64,000 bases of DNA from Mesonia sp. HuA40 (GTDB lineage: Bacteria; Bacteroidota; Bacteroidia; Flavobacteriales; Flavobacteriaceae): NCBI RefSeq assembly GCF_008017835.1, contig NZ_VRLT01000026.1, positions 1 through 64,000 of the forward strand, written 5' to 3'. A program made the position numbers and the translations under genes. This document shows positions 34,870-43,473 of the stretch, one piece after another. Each line of letters opens with the position of its first letter. Positions within the stretch are counted from its first letter, which is position 1. The notes below the pieces were generated by a model. It made no database searches, was not told the DNA's origin, and saw only the letters and a list, made by a program, of their open reading frames with translations.

Positions 34870-35770
34870 ATAATAAATCTTCTAAGGCTGGTTTAATATG
34901 GGTAAACTTATAAAGAAACCCTTGACTATCAATTTTATTATTAGAAACCAGTTGACTCCCAAGTACAATGGTGGCCATTTCTCCCAATGCGGTTTTAAGA
35001 ACAAATTCTGGCACATTAGGCAGCCACAAAGGCTTATCTAAAACCTTTGCTATTTGTACAGTGAGTTGTTTGTTGGTAACTGGATTCGGAGCAACACCAT
35101 TATAAACGCCCTCTAATCTATTCTTTGCAACAAATAAAAAGATACTGGCCAAATCTTCAATATGAATCCAAGATTGCCATTGCTTACCAGTGCCTAAAGG
35201 TGCTCCTACACCATATCGCACAGGTTTAGCTATTTTTTCTAGTGCGCCACCATTTTTTGATAAGACCAGACCTATTCTAATTTTAGCTACATCTATTCCA
35301 AGTTGTTCAAACCCGTCGACTGCAGCTTCCCATTTTTTTACCACTTCACCTAAAAAATTATCAGCAATTGGGTGTTGGTCTTCATGATATAACTTTTGGA
35401 AATCACTAGGGTAAATACCAATGGCGCTTGCCGAGATGACATGATCAACCTTATGTTCTATGCGATTAAGTGTATCGATTAAAAGTTGGGTAGTAGTTAA
35501 CCTACTGGATAAAATAATTTCTTTTTGCTTTTCTGTCCAACGCTTAGCTACACTTGCCCCTACCAAATGAATTATCTTAGTTACCCCTTCAAAACAAGAT
35601 TCGTCTATCTTTCCTTGTTCAGGATTCCAATAAAAGCCTTTGTAATAGTCTTGGTTTTCTAGCTTATCTTTACTGGTAGTCAAATAATTCACCGCTATGT
35701 TTTCCCGTTGGCATAGACTAACAATTTGTGAACCAATAAGCCCCGTCGCCCCCGTAATTAAAACCTTCAT
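34868..35770 (-). CDS. TIGR01777 family NAD-dependent epimerase/reductase-like protein
   Basis: This 300-aa extended SDR of the TIGR01777 family (E. coli YfcH-like) shows the N-terminal VLITGATGLIGSQI, GASVAKRWTEKQK (about 70-82) and the C-terminal NGVAPNPVTNKQLT and P-rich WLPNVPEFVLK. The family role is unknown, possibly linked to nucleotide sugars or cell division. The usual YxxxK is replaced by a family-specific pattern. Upstream is a -7 box. Confidence 0.88.
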   Translation of the reverse strand: MKVLITGATGLIGSQIVSLCQRENIAVNYLTTSKDKLENQDYYKGFYWNPEQGKIDESCFEGVTKIIHLVGASVAKRWTEKQKEIILSSRLTTTQLLIDTLNRIEHKVDHVISASAIGIYPSDFQKLYHEDQHPIADNFLGEVVKKWEAAVDGFEQLGIDVAKIRIGLVLSKNGGALEKIAKPVRYGVGAPLGTGKQWQSWIHIEDLASIFLFVAKNRLEGVYNGVAPNPVTNKQLTVQIAKVLDKPLWLPNVPEFVLKTALGEMATIVLGSQLVSNNKIDSQGFLYKFTHIKPALEDLL

Positions 35771-35798
35771 TTTTTGATTTAAATTTACAATTTAAAAA

Positions 35799-35806
35799 CA
35801 AACCTA
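35799..35806 (-). promoter_or_regulatory. -7 promoter box of the TIGR01777 gene
   Basis: TAGGTTTG on the minus strand matches TAnnTTTG and ends 28 nt before the ATG. Confidence 0.45.
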
Positions 35807-35825
35807 TAAAAGGTTTTGCAAGGGT

Positions 35826-36488
35826 TTAACAAGCTTTTATGGCTCGTAGCATCTCGCGTTTACCTGGCGGACCAGGAAGCCGTTCTACCTGAAATCCTAC
35901 TTCTTGCAAAGCTCTGCGAACACTGCCCTTCGCAGAATAGGTGACCAAGACTCCTTGAGAATTAAGTGCTCTATACATTTTTGCCATAATATTCTTGTCC
36001 CAAAGTTCAGGTTGCACCCTTGCTCCAAAAGCGTCAAAATAAATTAAATCATACGCTGACTTATCTTCAATTTCTTGGAAAAATTGCTGTTTTTTGTGTA
36101 AGTGAAAATGGGGTTCTATGGGTTGTAGGGATTCCCAAGTTGACTGATGGATTTTATTGACCAGTAGTTTAAATTCGTTTTCAAACAGGTCGCTATAATT
36201 TAAAAGTTCCAGTTCGTTTGGGCTCACAGGGTAAGCTTCTACCCCTGTATAATTAACTTTTCGATTTGCTTTTTTTGATTCAATAGCGGTAATGATAGCA
36301 TTTAAGCCCGTACCAAAACCAATTTCTAAAATAGATAACTCAGGTTTGCATATAAATTGAAAACCCATCTTTATAAAAACATGATAGGCCTCTTGCAAGG
36401 CCCCATGTTTAGAATGATATTGTTCGTTCCAATCAATAATCTGGATGGTTTTTGAACCATCTGCAGTGGTAACTATTTGGCGTTTCAC
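35826..36488 (-). CDS. mnmD: tRNA 5-(methylaminomethyl)-2-thiouridine methyltransferase MnmD
   Basis: This 220-aa SAM methyltransferase, the stand-alone form of the MnmC C-terminal activity, methylates the aminomethyl-uridine at tRNA position 34. It shows the SAM motif LEIGFGTGLNA (about 49-59), IYFDAFGARVQPELWD, YSAKGSVRRALQEVGF and PGPPGKREMLRA at the C-terminus. The start is GTG, overlapping the upstream lipoprotein stop as GTGA. It is third in an operon with two lipoproteins, with no obvious functional link. Confidence 0.9.
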   Translation of the reverse strand: MKRQIVTTADGSKTIQIIDWNEQYHSKHGALQEAYHVFIKMGFQFICKPELSILEIGFGTGLNAIITAIESKKANRKVNYTGVEAYPVSPNELELLNYSDLFENEFKLLVNKIHQSTWESLQPIEPHFHLHKKQQFFQEIEDKSAYDLIYFDAFGARVQPELWDKNIMAKMYRALNSQGVLVTYSAKGSVRRALQEVGFQVERLPGPPGKREMLRAIKAC

Positions 36489-36937
36489 GGCTTAATAATC
36501 AGTTTTTTAATCCGCGGAAGCGGTCCTGCACACTTTACTTCATGACAACTAATACACGCCTGAATTGCTTGATTATAATAGTGCTGCGCTTGCTCAGGAT
36601 TTTCTATCATTTGTATTTCATATTGCTTAAAACGGTTGGCCCAAGATTTAAAAAAAGCATCATAGTCTTTAGGGTCGGTAAATGCTGCAGAGTGCAAGTT
36701 TTCTAAATCAAAACTCAGTTTAGTAATCTCCTCTCCGTCTAAAATTTGCTGTTTCATTTGTTGATGCGCGGCATACATTTGCTCCATATAGGCAGCCATT
36801 TCAGACATTTGATACATCTGCATAGGTTCTTTTTCTTCAACTAAAGGAGTTGGCTTATTGGGTTCTACAGTTTGCTTATTTTTACAAGCCATTAGAATCA
36901 GTAACAATAAAAGCGTAATTAAAGATTTAGCTTTCAT
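36485..36937 (-). CDS. Lipoprotein with a C-type haem motif
   Basis: This 150-aa protein has a lipoprotein signal peptide (lipobox LMAC, C18), a Met/Gln-rich helical core (about 40-110), and a C-terminal CISCH motif (128-132) that is the CxxCH site for covalent haem. A third cysteine (C136 in VKC) follows nearby. A mature cytochrome c would need an axial ligand, possibly one of several Met residues. It lies between the DUF4920 lipoprotein and mnmD without gaps. A periplasmic electron-transfer or sensing role is inferred. Confidence 0.75.
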   Translation of the reverse strand: MKAKSLITLLLLLILMACKNKQTVEPNKPTPLVEEKEPMQMYQMSEMAAYMEQMYAAHQQMKQQILDGEEITKLSFDLENLHSAAFTDPKDYDAFFKSWANRFKQYEIQMIENPEQAQHYYNQAIQACISCHEVKCAGPLPRIKKLIIKP

Positions 36938-37453
36938 TTACTCTTGCATTAAAACTCCATCAGCCATAAAGGCATACTCTACCTTAGGCTCGGTAATAGC
37001 ATCTATTTCTTCTTGAGATTTCCCGGCATCTTTCGCATAATGTTTTAGCTCTTCGACAGAGGTCTTACTAATAAAAGCTTTCCCCTTTACTACGGTTTCA
37101 CGCTCTTCGCTGTTTAAAGGCACAAAAAAGGCATAGTCTTTAAAGCGAACAAAAGTGGCTTTATCTTCGCCCAGGTCTAAAGACATCCAGCAACCTTTTT
37201 TCTTACATACTTTTTCTACTTCACTTTTAAAGGCAACATTAAGCGTATCTCCTTCGGCCAATTGCTCATATTGAGCTTTCATTTCGGCTCGTGTTAAGAC
37301 GTTAGCATCTCCTATCTCTTCACCAAAGTTCACAAAATTCACTTCAGTTTTTTCAACCACTTCTGGCGTTTCTTGGTTTTCGGTCGGGGCCGGATTATTC
37401 TCTTGCTTACAAGCCATAAAGGCCAACAAAATTAGAAAAGAAAACTTTTTCAT
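36938..37453 (-). CDS. DUF4920 family lipoprotein
   Basis: This 171-aa lipoprotein (lipobox FMAC, C15) has a Glu/Thr/Pro-rich linker and a DUF4920-like domain. Its central segment KVCKKKGCWMSL has two cysteines five apart and reads as an OB-like strand region (about 80-130). Function is unknown. The conserved cysteine pair could bind a metal or be redox-active. It is the first gene of the operon with the haem-motif lipoprotein and mnmD, behind a consensus -7 box. Confidence 0.78.
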   Translation of the reverse strand: MKKFSFLILLAFMACKQENNPAPTENQETPEVVEKTEVNFVNFGEEIGDANVLTRAEMKAQYEQLAEGDTLNVAFKSEVEKVCKKKGCWMSLDLGEDKATFVRFKDYAFFVPLNSEERETVVKGKAFISKTSVEELKHYAKDAGKSQEEIDAITEPKVEYAFMADGVLMQE

Positions 37454-37477
37454 TTTTTTAAATATTTTAGATTAGTC

Positions 37478-37485
37478 AAAATTAA
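37478..37485 (-). promoter_or_regulatory. -7 promoter box of the DUF4920 operon
   Basis: TAATTTTG on the minus strand, 24 nt before the ATG, matches TAnnTTTG. Confidence 0.55.
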
Positions 37486-37519
37486 AAAAAGCAGCGGTAT
37501 AAAAGTTGTTTTATTTTAA

Positions 37520-37527
37520 TACTTTTG
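37520..37527 (+). promoter_or_regulatory. -7 promoter box of ilvE
   Basis: TACTTTTG matches TAnnTTTG and ends 15 nt before the ilvE ATG. It is divergent from the DUF4920 promoter, about 35 nt away. Confidence 0.55.
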
Positions 37528-37542
37528 TGAAAATTTTTTATT

Positions 37543-38616
37543 ATGCACTCCACATCCGATATTTTAGATATACGCCAAGTAGAAAAATCAAAAATTGACC
37601 AAATTGATTTTGACAATATAGCCTTTGGAAAAAACTACGCCGACCATATGATGTTATGCGATTACAAAGATGGCGCCTGGCAAAAACCTAAAATCTTGCC
37701 TTATGGTCCTATGGAGTTTGAGCCCTCTGCTAAAGTTTTTCATTATGGGCAAGCGGTTTTTGAAGGGATGAAGGCCTTTAAAGATGAAAATAATAGGGTT
37801 TGGCTTTTTAGACCAGAAGAAAACTTTAATCGAATTAATATTTCTTCTAAAAGAATGGCTATACCTGAGTTCCCCAAAGACTATTTTTTCGCTGCCTTAG
37901 AAACCTTACTTAAGTTAGATGAAAAATGGGTACACCCAGGAGATGGAAATTCGCTTTATATAAGACCTTTTGTCATTGCTTCTGAAAATGGCGTTTCGGC
38001 TTCACCCTCTAACGAATATAAGTTTATGATTATCTGCTGTCCGGCCAAAGCTTATTACAATTCACCTGTAAAAGTGCTAGTAGCCGATCATTATTCACGT
38101 TCTGCAGATGGTGGTGTAGGTTTCGCTAAAGCAGCGGGTAATTATGGCGCACAGTTTTATCCTACTAATTTAGCTAAAGAAAAAGGTTACCAGCAAATTA
38201 TATGGACTGATTCTAACAGCCATAAATATCTTGAAGAGGCAGGAACCATGAACCTTTTCTTTAGAATAAACGATAAATTAATAACAGCCCCTACAAGCGA
38301 TCGTATTTTAGATGGGGTAACCCGTAAGAGCATTATAGATTTAGCTAGGCATCAAGGTGTTGAAGTAGAGGTAAGAAAAATTACTGTAGAAGAATTGGTA
38401 GGCGCTGCCGAGGATGGTTCATTAAAAGAAATTTTTGGAACAGGAACTGCCGCGACTATTGCTTTTATCGAAGGGTTTGAATATGCGGACAAATACTACG
38501 ATTTACCTAAAATAGAAAATCCATACAGTGTTCGCTTCAAAAAAGGACTTCAAGATATTCAGTACAACCGTGCCGAAGATCCATTTGGATGGCGATACGA
38601 AGTAAAATTAGATTAA
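37543..38616 (+). CDS. ilvE: Branched-chain amino acid aminotransferase
   Basis: This 357-aa PLP-dependent fold-type IV transaminase acts on Leu, Ile and Val. It shows FEPSAKVFHYGQAVFEGMKAF (in two conserved blocks, about residues 58-80), SLYIRPFVIAS, KAAGNYGAQFYPT near the PLP lysine region, YLEEAGTMNLFF and GTGTAATIA. Cytoplasmic. It is monocistronic, between its own -7 box and a terminator. No leader peptide or T-box was seen upstream. Confidence 0.95.
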   Translation: MHSTSDILDIRQVEKSKIDQIDFDNIAFGKNYADHMMLCDYKDGAWQKPKILPYGPMEFEPSAKVFHYGQAVFEGMKAFKDENNRVWLFRPEENFNRINISSKRMAIPEFPKDYFFAALETLLKLDEKWVHPGDGNSLYIRPFVIASENGVSASPSNEYKFMIICCPAKAYYNSPVKVLVADHYSRSADGGVGFAKAAGNYGAQFYPTNLAKEKGYQQIIWTDSNSHKYLEEAGTMNLFFRINDKLITAPTSDRILDGVTRKSIIDLARHQGVEVEVRKITVEELVGAAEDGSLKEIFGTGTAATIAFIEGFEYADKYYDLPKIENPYSVRFKKGLQDIQYNRAEDPFGWRYEVKLD

Positions 38617-38643
38617 TTTTACATTATCATAAAAAAGCCTTAC

Positions 38644-38671
38644 AGCGTTCTTTTTAAAGAGCGCTTTTTTG
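38644..38671 (+). terminator. Terminator of ilvE
   Basis: A 9-bp stem AGCGTTCTT/AAGAGCGCT (38644-38652 with 38657-38665, one G-U pair, loop TTTA) ends in six T residues, 28 nt after the stop. Confidence 0.85.
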
Positions 38672-38715
38672 TTTTCTTTTTTTTCATTAGCCTAAAGCAT
38701 TTGGCTTTTTATACC

Positions 38716-38723
38716 TAATTTTG
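38716..38723 (+). promoter_or_regulatory. -7 promoter box of the MutS-like operon
   Basis: TAATTTTG matches TAnnTTTG. Its last base is the first base of an in-frame GTG; translation therefore more likely starts at the ATG at 38738, 14 nt downstream. This is the only promoter seen for the six genes up to 43473. Confidence 0.6.
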
Positions 38724-38737
38724 TGAAAAACAAAGCT

Positions 38738-38923
38738 ATGTTTACGCAAGGTCAAATTATTTTTACCCTTTTTTTTATTGTGGCTTTCGCCCTTTTATTG
38801 CTTTATAGTTACCGTAAAGATTTAAAATTGCATCAAAAATATTACAAACGCAGTTGGCTCGTCTTGCTAGGTTTTCTGGTTTTTTTAAGCAGTTTATGGT
38901 TAATTAAAAGTTTTTTGTATTGA
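38738..38923 (+). CDS. Small two-helix membrane protein
   Basis: This 61-aa protein has two transmembrane helices (about residues 7-24 and 42-59) joined by a basic loop (YRKDLKLHQKYYKR). It is the first gene of the six-gene operon; its stop overlaps the ATG of the cyclase gene (TGATG). No family was recognised. Tight coupling to the next gene makes it likely real. Confidence 0.65.
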   Translation: MFTQGQIIFTLFFIVAFALLLLYSYRKDLKLHQKYYKRSWLVLLGFLVFLSSLWLIKSFLY

Positions 38924-39669
38924 TGCGTGCAAAAATTAATATTTCTGAAAAAGACTATATGGTTAACTTAAACCAACCTATAGATATTTCATTAACCTTG
39001 TATGGTAATAAACAAAATGTAACCGCTTGGTATAAAGATGTACCAAGCATTAAGCCGGTGCAAGATGGCAACTGGGTGGCTAGCGTAAAACAAGGAGCAT
39101 CGGTGAACTTTAATGATATTAGTTTTAATCCGCATGCGCATGGAACCCATACCGAGTGTGTAGGCCATATTTCTAAAGAATTTTATAGCATTAACGATTG
39201 CCTTACCCAATTCTTTTTTGAGGCTCAGCTTATTAGTTTAACGCCAGAATTGAGCGATGGAGATTGTATTTTTACCGCAGATCAAATCCGTAAAGCATTA
39301 AACGATAATAATCCAGAAGCCATTATAATAAGGACCCTACCCAACACTGAGACCAAGAAAAGTTTTAAATATAGTCACACCAACTGGCCCTATTTAAAAG
39401 AAGAAGCCGCCTTGCTGCTACGTGAATTAAAAGTGATGCATTTATTAATTGACTTGCCTTCTATAGATCGCGAAAAAGATGATGGAAAACTACTGGCTCA
39501 CAAAGCCTTTTGGAATTACCCTGCTAAGCCTCGCCTAGATGCCAGCATTACCGAATTGATTTATGTGCCAAATACTGTAAAAGACGGACAGTATTTATTA
39601 AATTTACAAATAAGCTCGTTTCATAACGACGCTTCCCCCAGTAAACCGATTTTGTATGAACTTTTTTAG
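38923..39669 (+). CDS. Cyclase-family protein (kynurenine formamidase-like)
   Basis: This 248-aa protein has the family metal-binding signature HAHGTHTECVGH (about residues 67-78), with both HxGTHxD/E-type histidines, and a C-terminal DLPSIDREKDDG segment. Known members are metal-dependent hydrolases such as kynurenine formamidase (KynB) and isatin hydrolase. A substrate cannot be assigned, and no tryptophan-degradation gene is nearby. The start ATG overlaps the upstream stop; an in-frame TTG one codon earlier is not needed. Confidence 0.85.
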   Translation: MRAKINISEKDYMVNLNQPIDISLTLYGNKQNVTAWYKDVPSIKPVQDGNWVASVKQGASVNFNDISFNPHAHGTHTECVGHISKEFYSINDCLTQFFFEAQLISLTPELSDGDCIFTADQIRKALNDNNPEAIIIRTLPNTETKKSFKYSHTNWPYLKEEAALLLRELKVMHLLIDLPSIDREKDDGKLLAHKAFWNYPAKPRLDASITELIYVPNTVKDGQYLLNLQISSFHNDASPSKPILYELF

Positions 39670-39681
39670 ATTTTTAGTACA

Positions 39682-40308
39682 ATGGAGCTACTTTTCTTAG
39701 GTTTGGCCGTAGGTGCCGTGGCAGCCTATTTTGTTTACCGATTCACCCACAAAGATCAAGCAAAGCAATCGCAGGATCAACAATCGCTCATTATAATGGA
39801 GAAAATTAGAGCGGTTTGTAAATTTATTACCGTAGAAGGTGATTTTGCCGAAATTTATCATTATAAAAATGTAAAAGACAAGTGGTTAAATATATTTTTA
39901 GGAAGTAAAAAAGCCCTTATCTTAATAGAAGCAAAAGCCCACGTAGGCTTTGATTTAACCAAAATACAAATGCAGGCCAAAACGGCCGAAAAAACCATCG
40001 TGCTCACCAATTTTCCCGAGCCCGAATTGCTCTCTATTGAAACCGATTTTAAGTATTACGATAAACGTGAAGGGTGGGCAAACCCCTTTACATCAACTGA
40101 CTTGACTGATATCAACACTGAAGCCAAACGCTATATTGTAGAAAAAATACCTCAAAGCGGCTTGCTTAACGAAGCTCAAAATCAAGCTTTGGAGACTATA
40201 CAATTAATGGAAAAACTTGTTGAAACCATCAATTGGAAACTCGATTATTCTGCATTAATCCTCGAAAAAAGCCCCACAACTACCAACACCAAAAGAATAG
40301 GTAAATAA
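39682..40308 (+). CDS. DUF4230 family membrane-anchored protein
   Basis: This 208-aa protein has an N-terminal transmembrane helix (about residues 2-21). The rest fits DUF4230: KFITVEGDFAEIYHYK, KKALILIEAKAHVGFDLTKI and VLTNFPEPELLSIETD are visible, and a C-terminal helical part follows. Members are membrane-anchored proteins of unknown function. It lies 12 nt after the cyclase gene and 3 nt before the YjbR gene. Confidence 0.82.
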   Translation: MELLFLGLAVGAVAAYFVYRFTHKDQAKQSQDQQSLIIMEKIRAVCKFITVEGDFAEIYHYKNVKDKWLNIFLGSKKALILIEAKAHVGFDLTKIQMQAKTAEKTIVLTNFPEPELLSIETDFKYYDKREGWANPFTSTDLTDINTEAKRYIVEKIPQSGLLNEAQNQALETIQLMEKLVETINWKLDYSALILEKSPTTTNTKRIGK

Positions 40309-40311
40309 CTT

Positions 40312-40683
40312 ATGGAGATTGATGAAATTCGGCAATATTGCCTTAACAAGCCAGGCACAACAGAGGATTTTCCTTTTGATCAGCATACCTTAGTTTTTAA
40401 AGTTATGGGTAAGATGTATGCTCTGATAGGACTAGAAAAATGGGAAGCAGGAAGCCCTACCATTAACTTGAAATGTGACCCAGAAAAAGCCATCGAATTG
40501 AGAGAACGCTACCCCGATGAAATTTATGGTGGTTATCATATGAGTAAAAAACATTGGAATACGGTTGTTATTAACGGACCGCATTTAACACCAAAACAGA
40601 TAATACATTTTATCAACCACAGTTATGAACTGGTAGTTAGCAAATTAACTAAAAAGCAAAAAGAAGAGTTGAATAAACTTTAA
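40312..40683 (+). CDS. MmcQ/YjbR family protein
   Basis: This 123-aa soluble protein shows the YjbR fold markers: N-terminal CLNKPGTTEDFPFDQ, then VFKVMGKMYALIG, LKCDPEKAIELRERYP, GYHMSKKHWNTV and a C-terminal helix. YjbR-type proteins have a CyaY-like fold proposed to bind DNA; the function is not established. It sits immediately before the membrane MutS-family gene in the same operon. Confidence 0.9.
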   Translation: MEIDEIRQYCLNKPGTTEDFPFDQHTLVFKVMGKMYALIGLEKWEAGSPTINLKCDPEKAIELRERYPDEIYGGYHMSKKHWNTVVINGPHLTPKQIIHFINHSYELVVSKLTKKQKEELNKL

Positions 40684-40702
40684 CCTCCTAATCTTATTTT
40701 TA

Positions 40703-42475
40703 ATGCAAGACCCCAAAACTACGTATAGCGCCTATATAGAAGAATTTCAGCTTGAGCTAAGAAAACTAAAGCAACAACTCTTTGCTTCAAGCATGTTGAG
40801 ATTGGCTGTTTTCTTATTTTTTGGCTTTTTAACTTACTTTTACTCCGATTCAACTTCGCTTGTATTTCTTTTTATTTTTTTAGGAATTGTTTCTTTCTTA
40901 TTTCTGGTATCTAGGCACAGTGATCTTCAACAACAAAAAGAAAAATTGCGACAGCTTATTGAACTTAATGAAACTGAACTAAAAGTTTTAAATCGGGATT
41001 TTCACCATTTACCAGATGGAGAAGAATTTATTGATGCCCAACACGAATTTAGTCAAGATATCGATTTATTTGGTAATCGAACGTTTTTTCAATACCTCAA
41101 CCGTACCGCCTTAGCTTCGGGAAAAAGAACCTTAGCCCATTTACTAAGCAGCAACAATATTGACCAGATTGAGCAAAAACAAGACAGTATTAGAGATCTT
41201 GCAAAAAAAATTAAGTTTAGACAAGAATTCACGGCGATTGCTAAAATGACTCAAGTAAAAATAAAACCGCCTATTGTTTTAGACTGGTTTAAAAATTACA
41301 AGCCTTTTGTACCCTCTGTTTATAAATGGCTGCCTAAGGTTTTTACAGCTGTCTCATTTTTGTTATTTTTTAGCCTAGCTTTAGATTTAATTCCTTGGTT
41401 TTATGTGGCAGGCTGGTTTATTTTGGGTTGGATTATAATTGGGAGGTATGCGAAAAAAATAAACGAGTTGTCGGGTTATGTGAGCGAAATTCAAAGCACA
41501 TTTCAACAATATCATTTATTGCTGGCTTTAATTGAGGACAGTGATTTTCAATCGGAATGGAACAAGAATCAGCAAAACAAAATTCAAATCAATCAAAAGA
41601 AAGCATCCACTTTAGTCAGGGATTTTTCTAAAACTATAGATGCTATAGAGCGAAAGAACTTTATGATCTTTGGGCAGTTAATCAGTGGTTTTATGCTTTG
41701 GGATTTATGGAAAGCTTATGAAATAGAACAATGGATCAAGCAATATGCTCCAAGCACCGAAAATTGGTTTACAGCGATTGATTATTTTGACGCTTACAAC
41801 TCCTTAGGTGGTTTTGCTTTTAATCACCAAAGCTACACCTATCCTAAAATAACGCAAAACGAAGTAGTATTAAAATCAACCGAGGCTGTGCATCCATTAA
41901 TCAACCCAAAAGATGCAGTGAAAAATGATTATAAAATCAATCAACAAGAGTTTTTCATTATAACTGGGGCCAATATGGCAGGAAAAAGTACTTTTTTACG
42001 GAGCATTTCGCTACAAATAGTTATGGGTAATGTAGGACTTCCTGTTTGCGCTAAAACTTGCGAATACTCTCCAATAAAACTAATCACAAGTATGCGTACA
42101 GTAGATTCTCTAGCCGACGATGCCTCCTATTTCTTTTCGGAATTAACCCGGTTAAAATTTATTGTAGATCAAATTAAAAATGATAAGTATTTTATTATTC
42201 TTGATGAGATTTTAAAAGGCACCAACAGCACCGATAAAGCCATTGGTTCGCGAAAATTTGTTGAGAAACTAGTAAACTCACATTCCACGGGAATTATTGC
42301 GACCCACGATTTAAGTTTATGTGAAGTTGCCCATAGCTTACCACAAGTAGAAAACTATTATTTTGATGCTCAAATTATTAACGAAGAGCTTCATTTTGAT
42401 TATAAATTTAAAAAGGGTATTTGCCAAAATATGAACGCCTCTTTTTTACTTAAAAAAATGGAAATTGTAGATTAA
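40703..42475 (+). CDS. Membrane-embedded MutS-family ATPase
   Basis: This 590-aa protein has two predicted helix pairs in its N-terminal half (about residues 29-70 and 210-250), a short third hydrophobic stretch (about 318-335) and a MutS domain V ATPase at the C-terminus. The ATPase shows Walker A GANMAGKS (422-429), DDASYFFSEL, Walker B FIILDEILKGTNS and the switch ATHDLSLCE. The mismatch-recognition domain (with its Phe-x-Glu) and connector domain are missing. It is not a normal mismatch-repair MutS or MutS2. It may act at the membrane on an unknown substrate. It overlaps the next gene by 1 nt. Confidence 0.88.
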   Translation: MQDPKTTYSAYIEEFQLELRKLKQQLFASSMLRLAVFLFFGFLTYFYSDSTSLVFLFIFLGIVSFLFLVSRHSDLQQQKEKLRQLIELNETELKVLNRDFHHLPDGEEFIDAQHEFSQDIDLFGNRTFFQYLNRTALASGKRTLAHLLSSNNIDQIEQKQDSIRDLAKKIKFRQEFTAIAKMTQVKIKPPIVLDWFKNYKPFVPSVYKWLPKVFTAVSFLLFFSLALDLIPWFYVAGWFILGWIIIGRYAKKINELSGYVSEIQSTFQQYHLLLALIEDSDFQSEWNKNQQNKIQINQKKASTLVRDFSKTIDAIERKNFMIFGQLISGFMLWDLWKAYEIEQWIKQYAPSTENWFTAIDYFDAYNSLGGFAFNHQSYTYPKITQNEVVLKSTEAVHPLINPKDAVKNDYKINQQEFFIITGANMAGKSTFLRSISLQIVMGNVGLPVCAKTCEYSPIKLITSMRTVDSLADDASYFFSELTRLKFIVDQIKNDKYFIILDEILKGTNSTDKAIGSRKFVEKLVNSHSTGIIATHDLSLCEVAHSLPQVENYYFDAQIINEELHFDYKFKKGICQNMNASFLLKKMEIVD

Positions 42476-43473
42476 TGGATTCACTTACACAAATTGTATT
42501 GGGCGCTGCTGTAGGCGAAGTAGTTTTAGGTAAAAAAGTAGGTAATAAAGCCATGCTATATGGGGCTATTGCTGGCACAATACCCGACTTAGATACCTTT
42601 GCCTCGCATTTTGTAACTACCGTTGATGCTTTAGCTATTCATCGTGGTTTTACACATTCTATTTTTTTTGCGGTTTTATTTGCTCCTATTATGGGGTGGT
42701 TCATTTCACGTTTTGAAAAAGCTGCCAATTTTAAAGACTGGTCTTGGTTATTCTTTTGGGGTTTTTTAACGCACCCCCTCCTTGATGCTCATACTACTTG
42801 GGGTACGCAACTTTTTTGGCCATTAGACCTACGCTTAGCTTATAAGAATATATTTGTGATAGATCCGCTTTATACGCTACCTTTTTTGATTTGTGTTCTA
42901 GCAGCTATGCGTTTACCTAAAAAATCCGCTCGACGTAAAAACTTAAATAAATGGGGATTAATTCTGAGTACCACTTATTTAGGTGTAACTTTACTACTTA
43001 AGTTTTACACCTACCAGCAATTTAAAAGTGCGTTAAACCATCAAGAGATTTCGTACACAACTATTGAAACTAAACCAACGGCTTTTAATAGTTTATTATG
43101 GACGGCCAATGTAGATACAGAAAATCATTACTTAATAGGTCACTACTCTATTTTTGACACTCAGCCCATACATTTTTCAAAGTATCCCAAAAACCATTTG
43201 TTGCTTGACCCTCTGAGGCAAGAGCCACAAGTGCAAAAACTCATTAAAATTACAGAAGGTTGGTACAATATAGAGCAAAAAGAAGATTATATTATTTTAA
43301 ATGATTTGCGTTTTGGATTACTTAGCTTATCTCCTCAAGCTAAGAATTTTGTGTTTAGCTATACTATCAAAAAAGATAAAGATGGGGCTATTTCTATCGA
43401 AGAAAGAGAGAAGCATATGCGCGATGGCAAAAAATTAATACAAGAATTAATTTGCAGAATACAAGGGAATTAA
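42475..43473 (+). CDS. Membrane-bound metal-dependent hydrolase (YdjM/DUF457-like)
   Basis: This 332-aa protein has an N-terminal integral membrane region with metal-binding motifs: IPDLDTF, HRGFTHS and HPLLDAHTTWG. A C-terminal extracytoplasmic part follows from about residue 195. The family is known as LexA-regulated or YdjM-type membrane hydrolases, without a firm substrate. Its ATG overlaps the MutS-like stop (TAATG), so it is co-translated. The stop shares a TTAA with the convergent gene. Confidence 0.88.
   Translation: MDSLTQIVLGAAVGEVVLGKKVGNKAMLYGAIAGTIPDLDTFASHFVTTVDALAIHRGFTHSIFFAVLFAPIMGWFISRFEKAANFKDWSWLFFWGFLTHPLLDAHTTWGTQLFWPLDLRLAYKNIFVIDPLYTLPFLICVLAAMRLPKKSARRKNLNKWGLILSTTYLGVTLLLKFYTYQQFKSALNHQEISYTTIETKPTAFNSLLWTANVDTENHYLIGHYSIFDTQPIHFSKYPKNHLLLDPLRQEPQVQKLIKITEGWYNIEQKEDYIILNDLRFGLLSLSPQAKNFVFSYTIKKDKDGAISIEEREKHMRDGKKLIQELICRIQGN

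Noticed and set aside
40703-42475. Mismatch-repair MutS
   Set aside because: Only the ATPase domain is shared; the mismatch-recognition and connector domains are missing and transmembrane helices replace them.
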